A stretch of 64,000 nt of DNA from Gallionella sp. (GCA_028714075.1 JAQTMZ010000005.1:1-64000); one strand, 5' to 3'. Counted from the stretch's first letter, positions 1 through 12,580 are shown. Translations and numbers: made by a program. The notes: generated by a model from the letters alone, not told the origin.

Positions 1-2418
1 AATAGCGCCATTCAGGCCGGCTACATTACCCATATCCTGCCGGTAGAGAAAATGCCGGAAGTACTGTCCGGCGGGCGCGCGCCGGGCCAGCAGCCGGAAA
101 CACCCGCCGCCGTAACCAGCGGCCTGAACCGCATCCTGATGCAGTTGCGCAGCGCCACCGGCCACGACTTCACCCAGCACAAGAAGAGCACCATCGGACG
201 CCGCATCGAGCGGCGCATGGCGATGCACAATATCGAGGATCGGGATGTGTATGCGCGCTACCTCAGGGAGCATCCGCCCGAGGTGCAACTGCTGTTCAAG
301 GAGTTGCTGATCAACGTCACCAATTTCTTCCGCGACCCGGAAGCATTCGACGTGCTGAAGCAGGATATTCTGCCGCAACTGTTTGCGGACAAGCCGGAAG
401 ACTACGTGTTGCGCGTCTGGGTGGCGGGCTGCGCGAGCGGCGAGGAAGCTTATTCGATCGCGATCCTGCTGCGCGAATATATGGATGAGGCCCACCGTGA
501 ATTCAAGGTGCTGCTCTATGCCACCGACCTTGACGACGATGCCATCGCCGTGGCGCGTGCCGGTTTCTATCCGCCCAATATCGCGCAGGACATCACACCG
601 GAGCGGCTGCGCCGCTTCTTCATCAAGGAAGATGCGGGCTACCGCGTGAAGAAAAATATCCGCGAGATGGTGGTGTTCGCGATCCAGAACGTCATCAAGG
701 ACCCGCCGTTCACCAGGCTCGACTTGCTGTGTTGCCGCAACCTGATGATCTACCTGGAGCCGGTAGTCCAGAACCGCCTGATCCCGGCCTTCCACTATGC
801 GCTGAAGCCGGGCGGCGTGCTGTTTCTTTCGCCGTCGGAGAGCATCAGCAGCCACCCGGAGCTGTTCGCGCCGCTCAACCGCAAATGGAAATTTTACCGC
901 GCCATCGGCAGTTTGGCTGCCGCCCGCACGATGATGCACGCGGATCTGGCGTGGGTCGAAAACCCCCACAAAAAAGGAGCCGAAGAAGTGGTAAAAAAGA
1001 TCAGTGAAACCAACTTTGCCGAACTGACCAAGCGCGCGCTGTTGCAATCTTTTGCGCCCGCCTCGGTGGTGACGGACGTAAAGGGCAACATCTATTACGT
1101 GCATGGCGATACCGGCAAATACCTGCGTCCCGCGCCGGGGCAGGCGACGCTCAACGTGATCGAAATGGCGCGCGAGGGGCTGCAACCGGAATTGCGTGCC
1201 GCGATCCTGCTTGCCGCCGCTACGGCAGTTTCCGGGCAGGGCGCGATGTTCCACAGCCGCGAAGTGTCGGTCAAGACCAACGGTCATTACCAGTTGGTGC
1301 ATCTCAACGTGCGTTCACTGCCCGCACCGGACAACGGCGAAAAACTGCTGCTGGTAAGTTTTCAGGATGTGGTGCAGGCCATATCTGAAAAATCGGGATC
1401 AGAAAAATTGGCACCCGCCCCGCATGGCAAGGGCGCCGCGGAAGAGGGCGAGCCACAGCGCGAGGAGGAGCTGAAACGCGAACTGGCCTACACCAGGGAG
1501 AACCTGCAAGCCACCATCGAGGAGCAGCAGGCCTCCAATGAAGAACTCAAATCCACCAACGAGGAACTGCAATCCACCAACGAGGAACTGCAATCCACCA
1601 ACGAAGAGCTGGAAACCTCCAAGGAAGAACTGCAATCCGTCAACGAGGAGCTGGTCACGGTGAACGCCGAATTGCAGGCCAAGATCGAACAACTGGCCGG
1701 GATGCAGAACGACATGAAAAACCTGCTCGACAACGTCAACGTCGGCACCATTTTCCTCGACGAACATCTGGCGATCCGGCGCTTCACCCGCGATGCGGTG
1801 GCGGTCTACCGCCTGGTCGGCACCGATGTGGGCAGGCCGCTGGCCGACATCAAGACGGATATCGAAGGCGAAGACCTGTCGGTCAGGGCGCAGGCCGTGC
1901 TCGATACGCTGGCGCCGTGGGAGCAGGAACTGCGCAGCGCGGGTGGCGCATGGTATCTGGTGCGCATCCAGCCCTACCGCACGCTGGACAACATAATCAG
2001 CGGCGTGGTGCTGACCTTCACCGACATCAGCCAGCGCATCAAGGCCGAGGCGGCGATCCGCACGGCGCAGGCGCTGGCCGAAAACATCATCGACACGGTG
2101 CGCGAGCCGCTGGTCGTGCTGGATGCCTCCATGCAGGTGGTCTCCGCCAGCCGTGCGTTTTACCAGGTATTCCAGACCGCACCGGAAAACACCGTGGGCC
2201 GCAAGCTCTATGAATTGGGCAACCGCCAGTGGGACATCCCCAAATTGCGCGAACTGCTGGAGACCGTCCTGCCGCGCGACCAGAGCTTCGAAGGCTATGC
2301 GGTGGAGCGCGATTTTCCCGGCATCGGCCAGCGCAAGATGCTGCTCAATGCGCGGCGCATCGTCGGCGGCAGCGGCGATACGCAGTTGATCCTGCTGGCG
2401 ATGGAAGAGGTGAAGTAG
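1..2418 (+). CDS. CheB/CheR fusion chemotaxis-type methyltransferase with coiled coil and PAS domains (5' end outside window)
   Basis: Frame is open from base 1. CheR features (RRIERRM, LLINVTNFFRD, VWVAGCASGEEAYSIAI, LLCCRNLMIYL), then a QSTNEELQSTNEELETSKEELQSVNEEL coiled coil and PAS-like segments. Confidence 0.93.
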   Translation, partial: NSAIQAGYITHILPVEKMPEVLSGGRAPGQQPETPAAVTSGLNRILMQLRSATGHDFTQHKKSTIGRRIERRMAMHNIEDRDVYARYLREHPPEVQLLFKELLINVTNFFRDPEAFDVLKQDILPQLFADKPEDYVLRVWVAGCASGEEAYSIAILLREYMDEAHREFKVLLYATDLDDDAIAVARAGFYPPNIAQDITPERLRRFFIKEDAGYRVKKNIREMVVFAIQNVIKDPPFTRLDLLCCRNLMIYLEPVVQNRLIPAFHYALKPGGVLFLSPSESISSHPELFAPLNRKWKFYRAIGSLAAARTMMHADLAWVENPHKKGAEEVVKKISETNFAELTKRALLQSFAPASVVTDVKGNIYYVHGDTGKYLRPAPGQATLNVIEMAREGLQPELRAAILLAAATAVSGQGAMFHSREVSVKTNGHYQLVHLNVRSLPAPDNGEKLLLVSFQDVVQAISEKSGSEKLAPAPHGKGAAEEGEPQREEELKRELAYTRENLQATIEEQQASNEELKSTNEELQSTNEELQSTNEELETSKEELQSVNEELVTVNAELQAKIEQLAGMQNDMKNLLDNVNVGTIFLDEHLAIRRFTRDAVAVYRLVGTDVGRPLADIKTDIEGEDLSVRAQAVLDTLAPWEQELRSAGGAWYLVRIQPYRTLDNIISGVVLTFTDISQRIKAEAAIRTAQALAENIIDTVREPLVVLDASMQVVSASRAFYQVFQTAPENTVGRKLYELGNRQWDIPKLRELLETVLPRDQSFEGYAVERDFPGIGQRKMLLNARRIVGGSGDTQLILLAMEEVK

Positions 2419-2429
2419 GCGCGGATTCA

Positions 2430-2518
2430 TTCGCATAAATTGGGTGAACAAGAGGTTTTGTAGGTGCGAATTCATTCGCACAAAATGCACAAACTGGGTG
2501 AATAAATTCGCCCCTACA
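2430..2518. repeat. REP-like repeats upstream of RAYT (GCGAATTCATTCGC and GAATAAATTCGCCCCTACA)
   Basis: Palindromic gcgaattcattcgc and aaattcgcccctaca, echoed at 2989-3014. Confidence 0.7.
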
Positions 2519-2529
2519 GGTGGCTGGAT

Positions 2530-2982
2530 ATGTCCTATGACGATTTGCGCAAAGGCCGTTACAGCGAACAACAACGCGCCTATTTCGTCACCACGGCACT
2601 GGCTGAACGGGAACAGCGATATTTTGCCGACTTTTCCTGTGCACGCTGTGTGGTGGCGGAGATGCGCGCTTTGCACGATAACGAGGTGGTGTGCTCCTTG
2701 GCATGGGTTGTCATGCCTGACCATGTTCATTGGCTGTTTCAGCTAGGAAAATATACGGATTTATCTGCGGTGATCAAGCGCTTCAAGGCTCGTTCCGCCC
2801 GCCGGATTAACGAACACCTCAATCGGCAAGGTACGTTATGGCAAAAGTCGTTTTACGATCATGCGTTGCGCAAAGATGAAGATGTGCAGGGTATTGCGCG
2901 GTATATCGTCGCTAACCCGTTGCGCGCCGGATTGGTTGAACATGTTGGCGACTATCCGTTATGGGATGCGATTTGGCTGTAG
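2530..2982 (+). CDS. REP-associated tyrosine transposase (RAYT, Y1_Tnp / IS200-like)
   Basis: 150 aa with VVMPDHVHWLFQLG (HUH-like motif), SARRINEHL..LWQKSFYDHALR and YIVANPLRAGLVEHVGDYPLW. Confidence 0.92.
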   Translation: MSYDDLRKGRYSEQQRAYFVTTALAEREQRYFADFSCARCVVAEMRALHDNEVVCSLAWVVMPDHVHWLFQLGKYTDLSAVIKRFKARSARRINEHLNRQGTLWQKSFYDHALRKDEDVQGIARYIVANPLRAGLVEHVGDYPLWDAIWL

Positions 2983-2988
2983 CATAAA

Positions 2989-3014
2989 GCGGGCGAATGA
3001 ATTCGCCCCTACAA
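2989..3014. repeat. REP-like repeat downstream of RAYT
   Basis: gcgggcgaatgaattcgcccctacaa, palindrome GGGCGAATGAATTCGCCC. Confidence 0.7.
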
Positions 3015-3036
3015 AGGCGCAAAATGCCAGTGCACC

Positions 3037-3127
3037 CCCCTCATGTCCTGTCAGGCAAACACCGACAGCAAAACTTCTCCATCCCCTACATCGGGATCAG
3101 ACGGGCGCTGATAAAATTCTTCGGATG
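3037..3127 (+). promoter_or_regulatory. Copy A of a repeated intergenic motif (TCAGGCAAACACYGA ... ~45 bp ... ATCAGAC)
   Basis: Aligns with copies at 6113-6181 and 6964-7033; partial copy at 10421-10460. Confidence 0.6.
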
Positions 3128-3171
3128 CGAGAAATATCATTTTGCAGATTGAGCCTCAACATGCCGTAGCC

Positions 3172-5360
<2,189 letters not shown>

Positions 5361-5364
<4 letters not shown>

Positions 5365-5999
5365 TCCGCATTATGATTGCCGACGACCATGCCATCGTGC
5401 GCCAGGGACTGGTGAGAATCCTGGAAAAAAGCGGTGAGATGAAGGTCGTCGCGGAACATGGCAACGGCGTTGACGCGCTGAACTGGATTCATACCCATGA
5501 CTGCGACATTGCGCTGGTCGATATTTCCATGCCCGGCATGAACGGCATCGACCTGCTCAAACAACTGCGCGAAGTGAAGCCGCACTTGCCGGTGCTGATC
5601 GTCAGCATTTATGCGGAAGACCAATATGCCGTGCGCCTCATCAAGGCCGGCGCATCCGGCTACCTTACCAAAGGTTGCTCGCCCGCAACCCTGCTGAAGG
5701 CGGTGGCACGCGTGGCGAGCGGCAAGAAATACATCACTCCGGCAGTATCGGAAATGCTTGCCGATGAAGTCGGCTCACCCGATGGAAAAATTTCGCATGA
5801 AACTCTGTCGGATCGCGAGTACCAGATTTTTATCTTGCTCGCCTCGGCCAAAACCGTTGCGGAAATTGCCGAAACACTCGCCTTGAGCGGCAAAACCATC
5901 AGCACTTACCGCAGCCGCATTCTGGAAAAAATGCACCTGCGCAACAATGCCGAGTTGATGCGCTACGCAGTCGATAAGCAGCTTGTGCAACAATTTTAA
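5361..5999 (+). CDS. LuxR/NarL-family DNA-binding response regulator
   Basis: MIADDHAIVRQGL receiver; LSDREYQIFILLASAKTVAEIAETLALSGKTISTYRSRILEKM HTH; overlaps the kinase stop codon. Confidence 0.95.
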
Positions 6000-6112
6000 A
6001 ATTGCAGTTGCCCAACCGGCGACTGCAATTTAGACACAATTTGCGAGAAGATTGCATCTGAAACACAGCAACAGCCGCAAGATTTCAGCCGCTCTAGCCA
6101 ACGCATTTCCCT

Positions 6113-6181
6113 CCCTGTCAGGCAAACACTGACAGAAAATTTCTCAACTCCCTACGCCACAATCAGACAAACACCGATGCA
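6113..6181 (+). promoter_or_regulatory. Copy B of the repeated intergenic motif
   Basis: CCCTGTCAGGCAAACACTGACAGAAAATTTCTCAACTCCCTACGCCACAATCAGACAAACACCGATGCA. Confidence 0.7.
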
Positions 6182-6255
6182 TATCCGGCGCGTTATGGGG
6201 CATTATTCTTCGGCTGCTTCAGCAAACAAAAGGCAAAGCAATACAGGGGAAGGCG

Positions 6256-6663
6256 ATGAACGTATTTGTCGTAGAAAATTCGGCGGTTGTGGACAGATGC
6301 CTGCAATCTGTGCTGTCCGGTATTTCAGGCATCACGGTAGTAGGCCATTCCATGAGCGAGCAGGATGCAATCGAGCATATCGACGCACTGTTGCCTGATG
6401 CCGTGATTCTCGATGCCAGCCTGCAATCCGGAGCGGGGATCGGTGTGCTGGAAAACGTCAAAAAACACCACCCGGAGATCAAGGTCATGGTGTTGGCCTA
6501 TTGCCCCGATGAATTTTACGTCAACCGTTGCAAGTATGACGGAGCCGATTATTTTTTCGACAAGTCTTCCCAGCTTGCAAAGGCCCATGCGGTATTTTGG
6601 CAATGGGCATACACCGACTACCTTGATCACAAGCCCAGCCCCGAAAAAAAACTTGATGCATAG
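6256..6663 (+). CDS. Stand-alone response regulator receiver protein
   Basis: MNVFVVENSAVVDRCLQ...PDAVILDASLQSGAGIGVLENVKKHHPEIKVMVLA receiver fold; no output domain. Confidence 0.82.
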   Translation: MNVFVVENSAVVDRCLQSVLSGISGITVVGHSMSEQDAIEHIDALLPDAVILDASLQSGAGIGVLENVKKHHPEIKVMVLAYCPDEFYVNRCKYDGADYFFDKSSQLAKAHAVFWQWAYTDYLDHKPSPEKKLDA

Positions 6664-6963
6664 CAGGGCGGATGAAATGTTTTTTTCATAAGCGGCAGGG
6701 AAAATTATGAGCTCAACAAAAGCCTCGATCTCACAGATCAATGATCCCGCAAATGACGATTTTCACGACTGCCGAGGAAGGTCGATTGGCGGCGTGGTGG
6801 AGTGCTTGACTGGAAGGCTTTCTTGCCAACGGGCAAGCCATTTTGGAAACGTAAGGCTCTGCTTGCACCCAAGCGCAAAAAAATTTGCTGAATTAAAAGA
6901 GTCCTTGCCAAAATACAAAAAAACATCAATAGGGTAACAACCACGCTGCCCGGTGCATTTCTC

Positions 6964-7033
6964 CCCATGTCAGGAAAACACTGACAGCAAATTTCTCGGC
7001 TCCCTACACCACAATCAGACAAACACCGATGCA
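6964..7033 (+). promoter_or_regulatory. Copy C of the repeated intergenic motif
   Basis: CCCATGTCAGGAAAACACTGACAGCAAATTTCTCGGCTCCCTACACCACAATCAGACAAACACCGATGCA. Confidence 0.7.
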
Positions 7034-7166
7034 CCGGCTGCGTGCAAAGGAGCAGAATCCCTTCTAGGTTTTGCAGGTTAAAACTTCGCAATGGGAGGTG
7101 AAGTTGACATATTTGCCGTGGAAAATTCAGCAGCCAAACAGTTTGATTTTTACAAGGAGATTAATT

Positions 7167-8216
7167 ATGAAAGCAATCAGCGGGCAAGGGCAGCAACCTT
7201 GCGGCAATTGTTTCGTTGCCGCACCATTGCGCCAAGCGCTCAAAAATATGGGCGCAAAAGATTTTCGGGGCAATGGTGGCGGGCCGGGAAGCGATTTTTC
7301 GGGAGCTCCGTCATTGCAAAACAAATCAGCGCGTGTTACCAAGCGCTTCCGTATAGCCAAACATTCCGTCATGGCCAAAAAACGCGAACTGGAAAGCGCC
7401 AATGACGCAACTATTGAACAGCTACAGGAATCTTTGACCAACGGCGGTGCGACATTGTCAGCGCAACAGGATACCTTTGATGGAAACTCGCTGTGCGTGA
7501 AAAACTTTCTGTTGAGCGAGGGCGATTCCGCCAGCATAGCGCCGATCGGGCACTCGCTGGCCACAGCTTATATATCGTCATGCCAGCAAGGCCATCGCAT
7601 GGTCTATGTGAGCCCGCAAAAAAACAATCTTGGATTCGCTCCGGAAGCCTGGCTGGGTGAAACGGATTTGCGCATACAGCAGGTTCATGAGGATGATTCA
7701 GCGCGGTTTGTTCAGGCTTTACAACATACCCGCAGCACAGGAGAGAAGTTTAATTGTCATTACCGTCTTTACGACAGCAGCGGAAAAGTGCGCTGGTTTC
7801 ACGATGAAGCCAGTGTGGTGCGCGATGAATCGGGTGTGCCATTGTTTATCCGGGGAGTCATGCTGGATATCACCGATAAAAAGGAGATGGAAGCTGAGTT
7901 GCATGGGTATCGCCATCATCTTGAACGGCATGTTGATCTGAGAACCGGGCAGTTGATGAAGCGTATCGCATTGCTGGAATCCTGTAACGCATCGCTGGGC
8001 GACAAGCTCGCGCTGACCCAGAGAGAGCTCGCCGCATTAAAACAACAATTGGCAGCATCGACCATGCGGCCAAGTCTGGCTACACAAGTAATTCCGGCCG
8101 CACAAACAATTCAGGCCATACCAACAAACGATTGTGATGAGCCGTTGGATGGCATTAGCGATTGGGCGCGCAATATGATCGGGTGGCGCGTGGCCGCCAC
8201 CGGGGCGATTTCCTAA
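7167..8216 (+). CDS. PAS domain-containing signalling protein
   Basis: RBS aaggag before ATG 7167; FNCHYRLYDSSGKVRWFHDEASVVRDESGVPLFIRGVMLDITDKKEMEAEL is PAS/PAC-like. Confidence 0.8.
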   Translation: MKAISGQGQQPCGNCFVAAPLRQALKNMGAKDFRGNGGGPGSDFSGAPSLQNKSARVTKRFRIAKHSVMAKKRELESANDATIEQLQESLTNGGATLSAQQDTFDGNSLCVKNFLLSEGDSASIAPIGHSLATAYISSCQQGHRMVYVSPQKNNLGFAPEAWLGETDLRIQQVHEDDSARFVQALQHTRSTGEKFNCHYRLYDSSGKVRWFHDEASVVRDESGVPLFIRGVMLDITDKKEMEAELHGYRHHLERHVDLRTGQLMKRIALLESCNASLGDKLALTQRELAALKQQLAASTMRPSLATQVIPAAQTIQAIPTNDCDEPLDGISDWARNMIGWRVAATGAIS

Positions 8217-8405
8217 GGAGTCGCCAAATAAACCCATTCATATTGATTCTTCTACTACGCTCAGGACAGGCTTTGCCCAACCTATGGAAAAGTTTGGTAA
8301 CCGGGTGGGCGGTACACACCATGTCGGGTGCAGCCCGACATGTATTTTTTATTCGGGCTCGTCTGGATCAGATTTTTACATTGCAGTTTTTTCGGAGGAA
8401 ATGCT

Positions 8406-8573
8406 ATGAAACAGAATCTTACCCAACCGGAGGAAATCGATCAGATATTGATGACGATGGAGGAGCAGGCGCAGAACCTGTCGGTTGGGGCATTCAAGGT
8501 AGAAGACGGAGCAAGTGGTGCTGCCATTGCGCATCGTGAACCGGCTTGTTACCCATGCAATTCCGGCAGGTAA
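8406..8573 (+). CDS. Small hypothetical protein (55 aa)
   Basis: cggaggaaatgctATG start context; MKQNLTQPEEIDQILMTMEEQAQNLSVGAFKVEDGASGAA. Confidence 0.45.
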   Translation: MKQNLTQPEEIDQILMTMEEQAQNLSVGAFKVEDGASGAAIAHREPACYPCNSGR

Positions 8574-8792
8574 TGCGGCCTGCCACACGTTGCTCCAAGG
8601 CCCGCTCACCCGGCCGCGGGCAAGCTTGCTCATCCTGCGGTAACCAAAGCCAAAGGGGGCATAGGGATGGCAAGCCGCTCATAAATACAAAGCAAAGATA
8701 GCGAATGGGCAGAGTTTTGAGGAGCCGGGTCTCCTCTCCCGCTGGCAGATTTCCTCCCCCCTTTTTCAGCCGGCGGGATTTTATTGGTCTTT

Positions 8793-8840
8793 CTCCCGCA
8801 TAACTTGGCTTCCACATAACCTGGCTCCCGCATAACCTGG
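8793..8840. repeat. Three tandem 16-bp units (CTYCCRCATAACYTGG)
   Basis: ctcccgcataacttgg / cttccacataacctgg / ctcccgcataacctgg. Confidence 0.85.
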
Positions 8841-9046
8841 CAGCAGTTGCGTGAGGCGGGATAGGGGGGCGTTGCAGACCGGGCTGCGCTTGCCCTGAGC
8901 CTGTCGAAACGGCTCTACATGGTGGGCGAGAAGCCCGCTCTGCGGTTACTGCATTTTCCTACGCATGACAACGGTATTTCGTACAGGTTTGCGCTAAACT
9001 CCCACCTTCGATTTGCAATAAAATAAAACGGAAGTGTGGCGTACCC

Positions 9047-10339
9047 ATGACCGACCCAACCATCATCTGCCCAAGCTGCAAAACTGAAATCCGGCTTACC
9101 GAGTCGCTTGCGGCTCCGTTGATCGCAGCCACACGCAGCGAATTCGAACAGCGGCTTGCGCAAAAAGACGACGAGATTGCCAAACGCGAACAAGGCATCC
9201 GCGACAAGGAGAAGCAGGTTGTGGAGGCCAGGCGCAACCTGGATGCGCAGATCGCCGACCAGGTCGCAACGCAGCTGAAAGCGGAGCGCGCCCGCGTCGT
9301 TGCGGAAGAAGCGCAAAAGGCAAGACTGGCCAGCGCAGCCGAACTGGAAAGCAAGGCGCATGAGCTGGCCGTGCTGCAGGAAGTGCTCGACATCAACAAC
9401 GAGAAACTGGCCGAGGCGCAGAAGGCGCAAGCGGAACTCATCAAGAAGCAGCGCGAGCTGGATGATGCTAGGCGCGAACTGGAGCTCACCGTCGAAAAGC
9501 GCGTGCAGGGTGGTCTGGCCGAAGTGCGTGCGCAGGCTAAGCGGGAAGCCGAAGATGGACTCAAGCTCAAGGTGATGGAGAAAGACCAGACCATCGCGTC
9601 CATGCAACAGAAGATCGAAGAACTCAAGCAGAAAGCCGATCAAGGTTCGCAGCAACTGCAAGGCGAAGTGCAGGAACTGGAGCTGGAGAACCTGCTGCGC
9701 GTGAAGTTCCCGTTTGATGGCATCGAACCCGTCGCAAAAGGCGAATTTGGCGGCGACGTGCTGCAAAGAGTGGTCAGCCCCGGCGGACAGTCCAGCGGAT
9801 CAATCCTGTGGGAATCCAAGCGCACCAAGAACTGGAGCGACGCATGGCTCACCAAGTTGCGCGAAGATCAGCGCAGCGCCAAGGCCGAGATTGCCGTCCT
9901 CGTCAGCCAGGTGCTGCCCAAGGGTGTGGAAGCCTTCGACGTTATCGACGGCGTGTGGGTGACCAGTCCTCGCGCCGCGATTCCGGTGGCGACCGCGCTG
10001 CGCCACACCTTGCTTCAGGTGAATATGGCCAGGCAAGTATCCGAAGGCCAGCAGAGCAAGACCGAAATGGTTTACCAATACTTGACCGGGCCGCGTTTCA
10101 AGCAACGGGTGGAAGCGATTGTCGAAGCATTTTCTTCCATGCAAACGGATCTCGACAAGGAGCGCAAGGCAATCATGAAACAGTGGGCCAAGCGCGAAGA
10201 GCAGATCGAGCGGGTCATGGGCGCGACAGTCGGGATGTACGGCGACTTGCAGGGTATCGCCGGGAAGTCATTGCAGGAGATCGAGGGGCTGGAGTTTTCG
10301 GCGCTGGAAGCGCCTGCTGAAAATAGTGAACGTGGTTGA
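9047..10339 (+). CDS. DUF2130 domain-containing coiled-coil protein
   Basis: N-terminal IICPSCKTEIRLTESLAAPL, long coiled coil, then GSILWESKRTKNWSDAWLTKLREDQRSAKAEIAVLVSQ. Confidence 0.88.
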   Translation: MTDPTIICPSCKTEIRLTESLAAPLIAATRSEFEQRLAQKDDEIAKREQGIRDKEKQVVEARRNLDAQIADQVATQLKAERARVVAEEAQKARLASAAELESKAHELAVLQEVLDINNEKLAEAQKAQAELIKKQRELDDARRELELTVEKRVQGGLAEVRAQAKREAEDGLKLKVMEKDQTIASMQQKIEELKQKADQGSQQLQGEVQELELENLLRVKFPFDGIEPVAKGEFGGDVLQRVVSPGGQSSGSILWESKRTKNWSDAWLTKLREDQRSAKAEIAVLVSQVLPKGVEAFDVIDGVWVTSPRAAIPVATALRHTLLQVNMARQVSEGQQSKTEMVYQYLTGPRFKQRVEAIVEAFSSMQTDLDKERKAIMKQWAKREEQIERVMGATVGMYGDLQGIAGKSLQEIEGLEFSALEAPAENSERG

Positions 10340-10462
10340 TATGTAATTACACAGTGCGCAGGCCGACGGCTACCAGTGTACCGGTGATGTTCAAAAAACG
10401 GCCAAAATTGATCTCGCATCCTGTCAGGAAAGCACCGATGCCCGTACTTCTCATTCTCCTAC

Positions 10463-10486
10463 GCCGAAATATATAGATATTTCGCC
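10463..10486. promoter_or_regulatory. Palindrome CGAAATAT-ATAG-ATATTTCG upstream of the receiver gene
   Basis: gccgaaatatatagatatttcgcc; same half-sites recur at 12581-12657. Confidence 0.6.
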
Positions 10487-10571
10487 CTATATTAATTAAT
10501 CAAAAACAGGAGTATATATTCTCTGCCCACCCGAGTAATTTCTGTCAGGGGCAAGACGGGGAGCTGTAGCT

Positions 10572-11024
10572 ATGACGATTCGTTTGATGGTAATTGACGA
10601 TCACGATCTGGTTCGTGACGGGTTGACTCAGTATTTTGGGATGCAGCCGGGTTTTGAAGTGATCGCTGAGGCGGCTAATTGCAAAGAGCTGCTGGGAAAG
10701 CTGAAGACGACCCCTGTCGATATATTGTTGCTTGATATGGTCATGCCCGGCATCGACGGCAAAGACATGATCTCTCTTGTCAGGGCGTTCTATCCTGATC
10801 TGAAAATACTAATACTCAGCGCACATGATGACATGCAATTGGTGCTGAGTGTAATGAAGGCGGGAGCCTCCGGTTTCATTAGCAAGACCTGTTCACCACA
10901 AGCTCTGCTCAAAGCTGTTAAGGAGGTTGTGGCGACGGGCAAATATATTCCCCGGGATATGGTTGAACGGCTGGAATACGCCGCCATTTCAATACAGCCG
11001 GATAATGCCAATGTTGAAGAATGA
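10572..11024 (+). CDS. Response regulator receiver protein
   Basis: MTIRLMVIDDHDLVRDGL...DILLLDMVMPGIDGKDMI...GASGFISKTCSPQ. Confidence 0.9.
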   Translation: MTIRLMVIDDHDLVRDGLTQYFGMQPGFEVIAEAANCKELLGKLKTTPVDILLLDMVMPGIDGKDMISLVRAFYPDLKILILSAHDDMQLVLSVMKAGASGFISKTCSPQALLKAVKEVVATGKYIPRDMVERLEYAAISIQPDNANVEE

Positions 11025-11056
11025 CGCGGGGGTGTGAAACCTACTGAAACGGGCTT

Positions 11057-12217
11057 TTAATGCTTGTGTTTTTCATTCCAAACCCTGGCCGCTTCCTGGG
11101 CTGTGGCAATTTGGTCGGGCGGTATTTGGTCTATGAGTAGACGGGCGCTTTTGTTTCCCCGTGCGGCTGCAAGAACAAACCATTTGTAGGTATCGGCAAC
11201 ATTTTGCGGCACCCCCCATCCCTGGTAATACATGCCACCCAGATTGAATTGGGCATCGGCGTGGCCTTGGTCTGCCGCCAGTTGATACCACTTTGCAGAC
11301 TCGGCATAGTCCTGCGGCACACCCTCACCACGGTAATACATCAGTCCCAGGTTGTATTGGGCAATAGCTTCACCCTGTTCGGCAGCAAGGCGATACCACT
11401 TCACAGCTTCGGTGTAGTCCTTTGGCACGCCATCGCCACGGTAATACATTGCTCCCAGGAATAATTGTGAGAGAACCTCGCCTTGCCCGGCGGCAAGACG
11501 ATACCATTTCACTCCCTCGGCGTGGTTCTGCGGCACGCCTTTGCCTTCGCGATGCATGTTCCCCAAGTGGAATTGCGCGCTGGCATTGCCTTTTTCGGCA
11601 GCGAGGCTATACCATTTCACCGCCTCGGCATCGTTCTGCGGCATGCCTTTGCCCATCCTGTGCATCTGCCCCAGGTTGAATTGCGCCTTGGAGTCTCCCC
11701 GATTGGAAGCAAGGCGGAACCACTTCACCGCCTCGGCATCGTTTTGCGGCACTCCTTTGCCTTCGGCATACATCACGCCCAGATTGTATTGCGCGCTGGC
11801 GTTCCATTGCTCGGCAGCAAGGCGATACCATTTCACCGCCTCGGCATAGTCCTGCGGCACACCAGTGCCGTGGTAATACATGACGCCAAGGTTGTATTGC
11901 GCTTGGGCAAACCCGTTGTCCGCAGCAAGGCGATACCACTTCGCCGATTCGGTGTAGCTTTGCGGCACACCGTTGCCTTCGTGGTACATGTTTCCCAAGT
12001 GTGATTGTGCACTGGCATTTTTCTGCTCTGCGGCAAGAGAGAATTCGCGCAGGGCTGTGGCATAGTCTCCCTTCTCGTATGCCCGCAACCCCTCGTCAAA
12101 ATCCGCCCGCGCCAAAGGTGGTGTCAGCAGAAAAAACAGCATACAGCCGGCGGCCATGCGGCGCGGCGTGCGGTAAAGCGAGGGTGGCAGTGATAGCGTA
12201 AAAACGAGTTTTTTCAT
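11057..12217 (-). CDS. Sel1-like (TPR) repeat protein
   Basis: ~36-aa repeats such as GVPQNDAEAVKWYRLAAEQGNASAQYNLGVMY; N-terminal signal-like segment. Confidence 0.95.
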   Translation of the reverse strand: MKKLVFTLSLPPSLYRTPRRMAAGCMLFFLLTPPLARADFDEGLRAYEKGDYATALREFSLAAEQKNASAQSHLGNMYHEGNGVPQSYTESAKWYRLAADNGFAQAQYNLGVMYYHGTGVPQDYAEAVKWYRLAAEQWNASAQYNLGVMYAEGKGVPQNDAEAVKWFRLASNRGDSKAQFNLGQMHRMGKGMPQNDAEAVKWYSLAAEKGNASAQFHLGNMHREGKGVPQNHAEGVKWYRLAAGQGEVLSQLFLGAMYYRGDGVPKDYTEAVKWYRLAAEQGEAIAQYNLGLMYYRGEGVPQDYAESAKWYQLAADQGHADAQFNLGGMYYQGWGVPQNVADTYKWFVLAAARGNKSARLLIDQIPPDQIATAQEAARVWNEKHKH

Positions 12218-12580
12218 TATGCCCAGTTACGAAAAGTAATTACTCGGAATGCGGCAATCAACTTTGCCGCTGTTGCCCAACAGGCTCGTTGGCCAACTTC
12301 GCACGTTGCACTTGCAATACATTTGCAATGCAAGCTGTCTCGACCGGAGCCATTGTACGCATTGTGATCTATTTGATTTGCCGGAATAGCGGCATTTTTA
12401 AGGGTATTAGCCAGTTTCAGCTGACGAAACGATGATACCCCTACACTTGGCAGAATTGCAATAGACGGGTTGCATTTCCTGTGGATGGCAGCAAAAAGCA
12501 ATTATCGCATTTATTTCAACCGCTTAAATGCTCAATCCGGGCAGAGATTATGTCGGCGATGGGCTTGAAATTTGTCTTGT

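Noticed and set aside
1540-1660. Tandem repeat ATCCACCAACGAGGAACTGCA
   Set aside because: Known coiled-coil linker type (STNEELQSTNEEL) in CheB/CheR-PAS proteins.
1399-2730. 443-aa minus-strand ORF opposite the CheB/CheR gene
   Set aside because: Antisense shadow of a well-supported, motif-rich gene in high-GC DNA; its own translation has no recognisable domain.
6707-6937. 76-aa ORF between two regulatory repeat copies
   Set aside because: No recognisable domain and weak start context; could be remnant DNA, so not called.
11057-12217. Possible DNA-level repeat array
   Set aside because: Periodic similarity is explained by ~36-aa Sel1 protein repeats.
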